A stretch of DNA of 9,823 nucleotides, from positions 1 through 9,823 of the forward strand of contig CANRAC010000031.1 in assembly GCA_947628495.1 (NCBI GenBank). The letters are read 5' to 3'. The first letter of the stretch is position 1. Every line of letters starts with the position of its first letter. Under the pieces are notes generated by a model that worked only from the letters and a program-made list of their open reading frames with translations, made no database searches and was not told where the DNA came from. Below, in pieces: positions 1 through 5,140 of this stretch. The position numbers and the translations under genes were made by a program. Source of the stretch: an uncultured Bacilli bacterium (GTDB taxonomy: Bacteria > Bacillota_I > Bacilli_A > RF39 > UBA660).

Positions 1-83
1 TCTTATTTTAAAATTTAATTAAATTATAAATCCTTTTTTTAGGTTTTAAATTCTCCACACTTTTTCTACACTAACTTTTAAGG

Positions 84-105
84 TATAATTTTCTTGAGTT
101 GAGGT
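84..105 (+). promoter_or_regulatory. -10 box and ribosome binding site of the YigZ-like gene
   Basis: A perfect TATAAT lies at 84-89 and GAGGT at 101-105, five bases before the ATG at 110. No convincing -35 box sits at the right distance: the 61-66 region is T-rich, TTTTTC. The -10 call is therefore good and the full promoter only fair. The rest of 1-83 is AT-rich, with stop codons in all forward frames, and holds nothing else I can support. Confidence 0.55.
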
Positions 106-109
106 AATT

Positions 110-469
110 ATGAAAATATTAAATCAAATTGAATTAGTTGTTAAAAAATCAAAGTTTGTTAGTATTATGTATGAGGTTAGTGATGAAGAGGTAATTAAAG
201 ATATTCTCACTAATTTAAAAAAAGAGCATAAAAAAGCTCGTCATATTCCGTATGCATATAAAATCGATATGCATGTAAAAAAAAGTGATGATAAAGAGCC
301 CGCAAATACTGCCGGAAGTCCTATTTTAAACATAATTGAAAAGAAAAAATTAAATCATGTATTAATTGTCGTAATCCGTTATTTTGGGGGAATAAAATTA
401 GGAGCTGGCGGTTTAATAAGAGCTTATGGAGAAGCAGCTAATATGGTCAGTACTTTAAACGAGGAATAA
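110..469 (+). CDS. YigZ/IMPACT family protein, N-terminal (UPF0029) domain only
   Basis: This 119-residue protein matches the N-terminal domain of the YigZ/YvyE/IMPACT (UPF0029) family. The family signature is plain at residues 90-106, RYFGGIKLGAGGLIRAY, preceded by DDKEPANTAGSPIL at 60-73, which corresponds to the family's DDGEPxGTAGxPIL segment. The fold is ribosomal-protein-S5-like. Eukaryotic IMPACT regulates GCN2, but the bacterial role is poorly defined, so none is assigned. Bacterial members such as B. subtilis YvyE or E. coli YigZ are about 205-217 residues and carry a second C-terminal domain (DUF1949). Here the protein ends cleanly with TAA just after the first domain, and the convergent ftsW stop lies six bases further on, so no decayed second half is present. 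The start is fixed by GAGGT five bases upstream and TATAAT further up. Family confidence is high; whether the single-domain form is native or secondarily shortened is unknown. Confidence 0.85.
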   Translation: MKILNQIELVVKKSKFVSIMYEVSDEEVIKDILTNLKKEHKKARHIPYAYKIDMHVKKSDDKEPANTAGSPILNIIEKKKLNHVLIVVIRYFGGIKLGAGGLIRAYGEAANMVSTLNEE

Positions 470-506
470 AGTTTTTTATAAAGCTTCTATTTCCCGTTTA
501 TTTTTT
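456..506 (+). terminator. Possible intrinsic terminator of the YigZ-like gene, inside the 3' end of ftsW
   Basis: TAAACG-A-GGAA at 456-466 can pair with TTCCCGTTTA at 491-500 (ten pairs with one bulged A), followed directly by six T at 501-506. The loop of 24 bases is long but contains a small AAG/CTT helix. It would stop plus-strand transcripts just after the YigZ-like stop codon. It lies within coding sequence of ftsW on the other strand, so chance pairing remains possible. Confidence 0.4.
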
Positions 507-1633
507 AATGTTTTATTTTCAATTGCTACTCTTTGGACAACAAAAAGCATAAATAAGACATTTAAGTTAAAGCTTCCTCCATATGATAATAGCGGTAAAG
601 GTACACCAGTTAAGGGAATTAAAGCTAAAATCCCTAATAAATTAATTAAGATATGTAATAAAAGGAATAAGAAAGTTCCATAACAGAGAATAGAACCTCG
701 TAAAGTCTCCGCTTCTTTACTTATTTTTAAAATTCGATATAACATATAAGCATAGCCTAATATAATCATAATCGAAACAATTAATCCTAGTTCCTCAATA
801 ATAATTGCAAAGATAAAATCTGTATGGGCTTCTGGTAAATATAAATATTTTTGGGTAGAATTACCCAGTCCTACACCAGTTAAACCCCCATTATGAATAG
901 CTATAAAGCCATTACATACTTGATAACCAGTTTCTTCCATATATCTAGTACAAGGTTCTTTGAATTGTAATCGAGATAATTGATAATCACTAAGTAAATT
1001 ATTACCAAAATACATTACAGCAATACCGGCTATTATTGCTCCTATTCCTAAAACTTTAACAAAGACGGCTTTATTATTACGTCGCATAGGAATACCAAAA
1101 AATATAAAGAAGACTATTCCTCCAACTATTAAGGCTCCTCCTAAATCGGGTTGCAATAATATTAAAGCAAAAATTACTACACAAATAGATAGCGGTTTGA
1201 TAAAAGCTAAGGGCTTGCTTTGTTTCTTTTTAATTTGGGCATTAAAGAAAACTGCCAAATATATAATAACGACACTTTTAGCAAATTCGGTGGGCTGAAT
1301 ATTAATTGGTCCTAATTTATACCAACTTTGGGCGCCATTGGAAATTTGGCCATACATTCTTAAGCCAATTAAACTGGCAATAATACCTATTAAAAGTAAA
1401 GGAACAAAAACTTTATATTTACTCGTAGGCATTCTTAAAACAAAAACAAAACCTATGAAAAAGCCAGCGAAAATAAATAGAGCTTGCCTAATAAAAAAAT
1501 AGGAAGAATTTTGATTATAGCGCACAACGGCCGAAATCGATGAAGCTGAAAAAATCATAATTAGTCCAAGAATAGAATATAAAATTGTCATAATAAGTAG
1601 GGGTTTATCGAGTTTTGCAAATAACTTTTTCAT
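476..1633 (-). CDS. ftsW: FtsW, SEDS-family peptidoglycan glycosyltransferase of the divisome
   Basis: A 385-residue polytopic membrane protein of the SEDS family, which polymerises lipid II into glycan strands with a partner class B PBP. Family motifs in order: NGAQSW and GPINIQPTEFAK (about 99-119), LLQPDLGGAL with the catalytic-type Asp163 (about 159-168), GYQ followed by the HNGGLTGVGLGNSTQKYLYL loop (about 236-266), PEAHTDFIFA (267-276) and GVPLPLLSYGGS (343-354). The PEAHTDFIFA and SYGGS forms and the Ser-rich N-terminal segment fit FtsW better than RodA, but without the divisome neighbours FtsW versus RodA rests on sequence alone. The start at 1633 is chosen over the longer one at 1651 because AGGTGA sits seven bases or so upstream of it, whereas the longer start falls on the putative -10 box. 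Two Cys (228 and 240) lie in the large loop before GYQVC. The gene converges on the YigZ-like gene with six bases between stops. Confidence 0.88.
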   Translation of the reverse strand: MKKLFAKLDKPLLIMTILYSILGLIMIFSASSISAVVRYNQNSSYFFIRQALFIFAGFFIGFVFVLRMPTSKYKVFVPLLLIGIIASLIGLRMYGQISNGAQSWYKLGPINIQPTEFAKSVVIIYLAVFFNAQIKKKQSKPLAFIKPLSICVVIFALILLQPDLGGALIVGGIVFFIFFGIPMRRNNKAVFVKVLGIGAIIAGIAVMYFGNNLLSDYQLSRLQFKEPCTRYMEETGYQVCNGFIAIHNGGLTGVGLGNSTQKYLYLPEAHTDFIFAIIIEELGLIVSIMIILGYAYMLYRILKISKEAETLRGSILCYGTFLFLLLHILINLLGILALIPLTGVPLPLLSYGGSFNLNVLFMLFVVQRVAIENKTLKNKREIEAL

Positions 1634-1649
1634 ATTCTCACCTATTATC

Positions 1650-1678
1650 ATGATACCATATTTCCGAAAACGATTAAA
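1650..1678 (-). promoter_or_regulatory. Putative extended -10 promoter of ftsW
   Basis: Read on the minus strand, TGG-TATCAT gives an extended -10 (TATCAT at 1655-1650). A weak TTTAAT lies 17 bases upstream (1678-1673). Transcription would start about ten bases before the AGGTGA site of ftsW, and this argues that translation starts at 1633. Confidence 0.45.
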
Positions 1679-1722
1679 CTTATTTTCAAAAATTAGGATT
1701 TTTTAATGTCAAAAAGAGAAAA

Positions 1723-1758
1723 GTATTAATACATTATAATAGATACATTAAAGGAGGT
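1723..1758 (+). promoter_or_regulatory. Promoter region, possible operator and strong RBS of the YjcZ-like gene
   Basis: A perfect TATAAT (1735-1740) and an AAGGAGGT ribosome binding site (1751-1758, six bases before ATG) are clear. No sigma-A -35 box is found 16-18 bases upstream, where the sequence is A-rich. Immediately upstream of the -10 is a perfect ten-base palindrome, GTATTAATAC (1723-1732). The octamer ATACATTA occurs at 1729-1736 and again at 1743-1750, flanking the -10. These may be regulator sites. Confidence 0.5.
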
Positions 1759-1764
1759 ATATAT

Positions 1765-1935
1765 ATGTATTACTATGGAAATAACGGCTACTACGGTGGC
1801 GGTTATGGTGCACCATGTGGCGGCGGATACGCTGGATATACTTCAGGTTACGGTATAGGTGCAGCTATCTGGATCGTTTTATTTATTCTTCTAGTTATAA
1901 TCATCGGTGCTGGATGGTGGAATAACAATAATTAA
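1765..1935 (+). CDS. YjcZ-like tiny Gly/Tyr-rich transmembrane protein
   Basis: A 56-residue protein. Residues 1-30 are rich in Gly, Tyr and Asn (MYYYGNNGYYGGGYG, then one Cys at 18). One hydrophobic segment, IWIVLFILLVIIIGAGWW, spans residues 35-52, and the tail is NNNN. The GxG-hydrophobic-FILLxIIxGA pattern is that of the tiny Bacillus membrane proteins called YjcZ (TIGR01732-type), annotated as sporulation-associated in Bacillus. The perfect Shine-Dalgarno at proper spacing, a TATAAT upstream and a strong terminator seven bases after the stop make this a real gene despite its size. Its GC content is higher than its surroundings because of Gly and Tyr codons. No sporulation gene is visible in this window, so a sporulation role is not claimed; a small envelope or surface protein is the safe reading. 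It stands alone, divergent from ftsW. Confidence 0.85.
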   Translation: MYYYGNNGYYGGGYGAPCGGGYAGYTSGYGIGAAIWIVLFILLVIIIGAGWWNNNN

Positions 1936-1941
1936 TAAATG

Positions 1942-1966
1942 AAAACCTACTGTAAAAGTAGGTTTT
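1942..1966. terminator. Intrinsic terminator shared by the YjcZ-like gene and the convergent lysozyme gene
   Basis: AAAACCTACT (1942-1951) pairs perfectly with AGTAGGTTTT (1957-1966) around a five-base loop, a ten-pair stem. The plus strand continues T-rich, TTTTATTC. The stop codon of the minus-strand lysozyme gene (1967-1965) lies in the edge of the stem, so the hairpin probably serves both convergent transcripts. Confidence 0.85.
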
Positions 1967-2915
1967 ATTCTATATACTTTCGGGTTCTTTCGTAAAAACC
2001 GGTATCATAATTTCCAGTGGTAAATAATTCATATTCTCCATCTCTTCTAGTTTTTAATCCTTCGGTAAATGATTCATTACCATTACCAGCGTGTGTACAA
2101 GATTTAAAAGTGTTTAAAGCTCCATCATTACCAGAAGCTGCATAACTTTGTACGAGTTTTTTGGCATAATCATCACCACAATTATATCCTAAAGAAATAG
2201 CAGCAGTAGTTTTAGCATCATCCCAATCAGTAATATTTGTTTGTTTAACCAAACCTTCAACAAATTCTTTTTTCTCATCAACATGTTTCATAAAATAATC
2301 ATCAACTATTTCCGTATCAACACAATCACCTAAATTAACATCAAATATATGATTTGTAACACCATAACCGATTGTCACTACTCCATCGCCAATATCAACC
2401 GCCTTATATTGAGTGTTACTAGAATCACAATAGCCTTCATTACCTTCATATTGCATAATAAATGAATACATACTTCCTACCCCAGCATTTTGGGATTTTT
2501 TCAAAACATATCGTGATACCGAATATTTACTTTTATAAGAAACAGAATTATTTTCGTAACTTTGCAATCTTTCTTTTTCAATTTGTTTTAATTGATTAAT
2601 ATAAGAAGTTTCAGCATTTTCAAAACAAGTTGTCATTATAAAAGATAAATCCGCAAAATTTGCTGTAAAAGAAAAAGCTAATTTTATTATAGTTGGTAGT
2701 AAAAAAATGATAAAAGCACTTAATACCCTAGTACCTATTTGTCTTGCTTGCTTACTAATATCATTCTTATCTGGATCTAATACCGTTTTAAAAAAATCCA
2801 TAGAACCTAGAACTATTAACAAAACAGGAATAGCTATTCTTAAAACTAAAATGATAAATCTAATAATTCTTAAAGCTTCTAAAACATGATAATCACTACA
2901 TAAATCAAAATTCAT
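1965..2915 (-). CDS. Membrane-anchored GH24-type lysozyme with VirB2/pilin-like N-terminal hairpin
   Basis: A 316-residue two-part protein. Residues 1-95 hold two hydrophobic helices (about 20-40 and 64-84) separated by a charged loop (DPDKNDISKQARQ), in the pattern of VirB2/TrbC or T4SS-pilin-like small membrane proteins. A linker with charged helical character (about 98-135) follows. Residues 148-316 resemble phage T4-type lysozyme (GH24): Glu157 in QYEGNEGY, Asp174 and Thr181 in DIGDGVVTIGYGVT, then AAISLGYNCG (238-247) and GLKTRRDGEYELF (286-298), the usual C-terminal signature. The predicted reaction is cleavage of the MurNAc-GlcNAc bond in peptidoglycan. With the Lys/Arg-rich loop inside, both termini, and thus the enzyme, would face outward. 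The ATG at 2915 has AGAGGG five or so bases upstream. The gene at 3560-4441 shares the same N-terminal module but carries a different hydrolase. No phage holin or structural genes are nearby. Enzyme class is well supported; the role (wall remodelling, secretion, or attack on other cells) is open. Confidence 0.85.
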   Translation of the reverse strand: MNFDLCSDYHVLEALRIIRFIILVLRIAIPVLLIVLGSMDFFKTVLDPDKNDISKQARQIGTRVLSAFIIFLLPTIIKLAFSFTANFADLSFIMTTCFENAETSYINQLKQIEKERLQSYENNSVSYKSKYSVSRYVLKKSQNAGVGSMYSFIMQYEGNEGYCDSSNTQYKAVDIGDGVVTIGYGVTNHIFDVNLGDCVDTEIVDDYFMKHVDEKKEFVEGLVKQTNITDWDDAKTTAAISLGYNCGDDYAKKLVQSYAASGNDGALNTFKSCTHAGNGNESFTEGLKTRRDGEYELFTTGNYDTGFYERTRKYIE

Positions 2916-2932
2916 ATTATCCCTCTTTTTAT

Positions 2933-2962
2933 ATAATACCGCATTTATGTTAAAAATGAAAA
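2933..2962 (-). promoter_or_regulatory. Putative promoter of the lysozyme gene
   Basis: On the minus strand TATTAT (2938-2933) lies 18 bases downstream of TTTTCA (2962-2957). An AAAGAGGG ribosome binding site follows before the ATG at 2915. The -35 matches only four of six consensus bases. Confidence 0.45.
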
Positions 2963-2978
2963 TAATTGAATTAATAAA

Positions 2979-3007
2979 TTTACATTTAAAAGATAAATTA
3001 TTATAAT
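2979..3007 (+). promoter_or_regulatory. Strong sigma-A-type promoter of the lipoprotein gene
   Basis: TTTACA (2979-2984), a 17-base spacer and a perfect TATAAT (3002-3007) are close to consensus. Transcription would begin near 3014, about 22 bases before the TTG start codon at 3036. It is divergent from the lysozyme promoter in the same 120-base gap. Confidence 0.75.
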
Positions 3008-3035
3008 GGTATTAAATAGGAAATGAGATGATAGT

Positions 3036-3557
3036 TTGAAAAAAGTTATTATTTTTGGATCTTGCATATTTTTAATATTACTTATTGGTGGGTGTTTATT
3101 TTATAAATCAAGTGATGTCCAGTTAATGCGCATAACTGCTAAACTTGAAAAATATGGTTTTAATAAAATAGAAGAAAAAAGATATGAATTAATTCAAGAA
3201 GGTCTTTCGGAAGAAGAATATTTAGGACAAAATAATAGTTCAAAGAAAACTAAAAATATAATTATTGATTTAAGCACTAATCACATGATTTATAATAATG
3301 AAACAAAAACTAGTTCTAATGAAACCAGTTTAAATATTGATTTAAATTTAAATAATTTATTAATGACAGGCTATTATACAAATAATGAGCATTTTATTAC
3401 TGGGAAATACGATATAAATAATAATTCTTTTGAGTGTAGCGATGATGAAACAACTGAAGACTGTCGTTTACTACAAAAAGAAACGAATGATTTTTTCGAC
3501 GAAGTTAACAAAATTATTACTTACACAGGTAAAAATCTTAACAATTTTAATAAATAG
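3036..3557 (+). CDS. Small predicted lipoprotein of unknown function
   Basis: A 173-residue protein I do not recognise. It begins MKKVIIFGSCIFLILLIGGC: two Lys, a hydrophobic stretch, and a lipobox-like LIGGC with Cys20, so it is probably a lipoprotein on the outer face of the membrane. A plain single-pass anchor is the alternative. The rest is hydrophilic and Asn/Lys/Glu-rich with no known motif; Cys134 and Cys143 (SFECSDDETTEDCRL) are its only other cysteines. The start is TTG: the two nearby ATGs (3024 and 3028) run into stop codons within a few codons, and a near-consensus promoter lies just upstream. Translation initiation is probably weak, with only a poor GAG-type site. It sits between the two hairpin-anchored wall hydrolases, divergent from the first and converging on the second with two bases between stop codons. 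That position suggests, without proving, a functional link such as an inhibitor or partner. Confidence 0.75.
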   Translation: MKKVIIFGSCIFLILLIGGCLFYKSSDVQLMRITAKLEKYGFNKIEEKRYELIQEGLSEEEYLGQNNSSKKTKNIIIDLSTNHMIYNNETKTSSNETSLNIDLNLNNLLMTGYYTNNEHFITGKYDINNNSFECSDDETTEDCRLLQKETNDFFDEVNKIITYTGKNLNNFNK

Positions 3558-3570
3558 GGCTATTTTTTAA
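3547..3570. terminator. Weak bidirectional hairpin over two convergent stop codons
   Basis: TTAA-T-AAATA (3547-3556) pairs with TATTT-T-TTAA (3561-3570) around a GGGC loop, with one T-T mismatch. Both stop codons (3555-3557 on plus, 3562-3560 on minus) lie within it. The stem is all A-T, so the terminator call is tentative. Confidence 0.35.
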
Positions 3571-4441
3571 CTCGAATAATTTTTCCTGGTCGTGAATCAC
3601 TTTTTGCAAAATTATTTTTAGCTACGGGCCCTCCGTCAGAATTTTTCCAATTACTTGCACTACCACAATCGTACGCCATCACTGTACCATCTGCTTCAAC
3701 AGAAGCAATAATATTCATGTGTCCAGCCCCACCTGTGTCTCTAACTAATATATCGCCTGCTTTCAACTTGGCGGTAACATCTTCATTTGCTGCTACGTTT
3801 ATTTCTTCCCAACCAAATTTTTCTTGCCAATTGGTTTCCTTAAAATTTGCCGTATTATGCTGATAAGAAAATTCTTCGGCATAACCATATTCATTTAAAA
3901 CCCAAGTCACAAATGCACTACAATCAACTGTGGTTGTAGGCGGAATTGGAGTTCCTCCATAAGTAAAATTACCATTAACGATTTGTTTCCATAACCTATC
4001 AGCTACCTCCAATAATTCGCCGTTTTTTCCTACATTTTTATATTTTTCTGGATTATATTTGGATTGATAATTTTGGCCTTTTTGCTCATATTCTTCTAAT
4101 TGTTTTTTATTAGCAATTTTCAGTTGGTCTATGTATCCTTTATTTGCATTTTTTAAACAATCATTTAAGACTAACATTGAGCCGCCAAAATTAGTAACCA
4201 CAGAAAAAATCAGATTGATTAAAGTTGGTAACATAAAAATCATAAAAGCGCTTATTAAGCGTAATGCAAAAGATTTTGTTTTTTCAGTGGCAGGTGCTTT
4301 ATCAGGATTTATTACAGTTTGGAAATAATCATATGTTCCAAAACCTATTAAAAGAATTGGAATAACTATTCTTAAAATCGTTATAATAAATGATATAATT
4401 CGTACTCCTTCTAAAAAGTGATAATCATTACAAAACGTCAT
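3560..4441 (-). CDS. Membrane-anchored NlpC/P60-like cysteine wall hydrolase with VirB2/pilin-like N-terminal hairpin
   Basis: A 293-residue protein whose first 134 residues are clearly paralogous to the lysozyme gene at 1965-2915. Shared positions include the N-terminal Cys-x-DYH-x-LE, LRIxIPxLLIxxG, TVxxPDK, SAFxIFxLPT, a second Cys (95) followed by NA, YIxQLK and YxSKY. Two hydrophobic helices (about 15-37 and 61-83) flank a charged loop. The C-terminal part (about 140-293) has the layout of NlpC/P60 or related papain-like peptidoglycan hydrolases: Cys174 in VDCSAFVTW, LKAGDILV (226-233), His241 in GAGHMNII, and Asp258 in MAYDCG as likely third residue. The expected substrate is a peptide or amide bond in peptidoglycan; which bond cannot be told from sequence. 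An amidase- or CHAP-like assignment is the alternative. The ATG at 4441 has AGGTGA eight bases or so upstream, and its promoter shares a palindrome with the def promoter. Confidence 0.83.
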   Translation of the reverse strand: MTFCNDYHFLEGVRIISFIITILRIVIPILLIGFGTYDYFQTVINPDKAPATEKTKSFALRLISAFMIFMLPTLINLIFSVVTNFGGSMLVLNDCLKNANKGYIDQLKIANKKQLEEYEQKGQNYQSKYNPEKYKNVGKNGELLEVADRLWKQIVNGNFTYGGTPIPPTTTVDCSAFVTWVLNEYGYAEEFSYQHNTANFKETNWQEKFGWEEINVAANEDVTAKLKAGDILVRDTGGAGHMNIIASVEADGTVMAYDCGSASNWKNSDGGPVAKNNFAKSDSRPGKIIRVKK

Positions 4442-4464
4442 TTTAAAATCACCTACTTTATAAA

Positions 4465-4493
4465 ATATTATCTTATAATAATGAAAAAAGCAA
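4465..4493 (-). promoter_or_regulatory. Promoter of the NlpC/P60-like gene
   Basis: On the minus strand TTGCTT (4493-4488), a 17-base spacer and TAATAT (4470-4465) form a good sigma-A-type promoter. AGGTGA (4454-4449) follows as ribosome binding site. The -35 box is the left arm of the palindrome AAAGCAA-N10-TTGCTTT (4487-4510). Confidence 0.65.
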
Positions 4494-4503
4494 TATACCT
4501 TAT

Positions 4504-4532
4504 TTGCTTTATTATCAGATTTTTGTTAAAAT
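4504..4532 (+). promoter_or_regulatory. Promoter of def
   Basis: TTGCTT (4504-4509), a 17-base spacer and TAAAAT (4527-4532) preceded by TGT give an extended -10. Transcription would start near 4539, leaving about 15 bases before the ATG at 4555. The longer reading frame beginning at 4504 starts upstream of this transcription start and is therefore not used. Confidence 0.65.
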
Positions 4533-4554
4533 ATTGGCGTGGTTGGTGATATTT

Positions 4555-5106
4555 ATGCAATTACCGAAAATAAAAATATTTGATGAAAAAAATAAAATAT
4601 TAAGACAAAAAAGCTCAGAAGTATCTTTTCCTCTAACAGATAAACAAAAACAAGATATTAAAGATATGATTACTTATTTAACCATGTCACAAATAGATGA
4701 AGAAAGAGAAAAATACGATTTAAGAGCTGGCATGGGTTTGGCCTATGTTCAAATCGGTATTCCCAAAAGGATATTTGTTATTGTCGAAGAATTAGAAGAT
4801 GGTAGTTTTAAAAACTATGTTGTGATTAATCCCAAAATTATCAGTCAAAGTGAAGAATTAATATATGTTGGTGAAGGTGAAGGATGTTTAAGTGTCAATC
4901 GTGAAGTAGAAGGCATTGTGCCTAGGTGTGCCCGAATTACTGTACAAGCTTTTGATGAAAATGGTCAAGAATATCAAATTAGAGTAAGAGAAGATATTGC
5001 CGTAGCTTTTCAACATGAAATTGATCACTTAAATGGTATTTTATTTACAGATCGCATCGATAAAAACAATCCTTATAAAAATATCGATAAAATGCGCGAA
5101 ATATAA
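4555..5106 (+). CDS. def: Peptide deformylase, type 2
   Basis: This 183-residue protein removes the formyl group from the N-terminal Met of nascent proteins at the ribosome, using a catalytic metal (usually Fe2+). All three motifs are present: motif 1 as GMGLAYVQ (59-66, with Gln66), motif 2 as EGCLS (109-113, Cys111 metal ligand) and motif 3 as QHEIDH (153-158, His154 and His158 ligands, Glu155 catalytic base). The insertion around residues 45-58 (EEREKYDLRAG) and the close resemblance to B. subtilis YkrB and S. aureus Def place it in Gram-positive type 2. Motif 1 is normally GxGLAAxQ; here the second Ala is Tyr64, an unusual substitution near the substrate pocket. The start is set by GGTGAT four bases before ATG 4555 and by the promoter at 4504-4532. 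No fmt gene is adjacent; the gene looks monocistronic, ending in a strong terminator. Confidence 0.93.
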   Translation: MQLPKIKIFDEKNKILRQKSSEVSFPLTDKQKQDIKDMITYLTMSQIDEEREKYDLRAGMGLAYVQIGIPKRIFVIVEELEDGSFKNYVVINPKIISQSEELIYVGEGEGCLSVNREVEGIVPRCARITVQAFDENGQEYQIRVREDIAVAFQHEIDHLNGILFTDRIDKNNPYKNIDKMREI

Positions 5107-5140
5107 AAATATACCCTATTATATAAAGGTATATTTTTTT
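5105..5140. terminator. Intrinsic terminator between def and the convergent membrane-protein gene
   Basis: AAAAATATACC (5105-5115) pairs perfectly with GGTATATTTTT (5128-5138) around a 12-base AT-rich loop, and the plus strand continues in T. The def stop codon lies at its left edge, and the minus-strand stop (5142-5140) at its right, so it can serve both genes. Confidence 0.8.

Noticed and set aside
1..83. End of an upstream gene or a regulatory RNA at the left edge
   Set aside because: All forward frames stop within a few codons and the sequence is simple AT-rich DNA with no clear hairpin or conserved motif.
1634..1651. Six-residue N-terminal extension of FtsW
   Set aside because: The longer start overlaps the putative -10 box and has no ribosome binding site; AGGTGA is correctly placed for the ATG at 1633.
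2707..4328. Plus-strand open frames of 60 and 65 codons antisense to the two membrane-hairpin regions
   Set aside because: They are shadows of the conserved hydrophobic segments on the other strand; their presence in both paralogs follows from the shared coding sequence.
1965..4441. Prophage lysis module
   Set aside because: Although one enzyme is of phage-lysozyme type, no holin, tail, capsid, integrase or repressor is visible, and both hydrolases carry a bacterial-type membrane anchor and are flanked by housekeeping genes.
4504..4554. N-terminal extension of peptide deformylase by 17 hydrophobic residues (a possible signal or anchor)
   Set aside because: It begins at the -35 box and contains the extended -10 of the def promoter, so it would not be transcribed. 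The ATG at 4555 has a ribosome binding site and matches the family's usual start.
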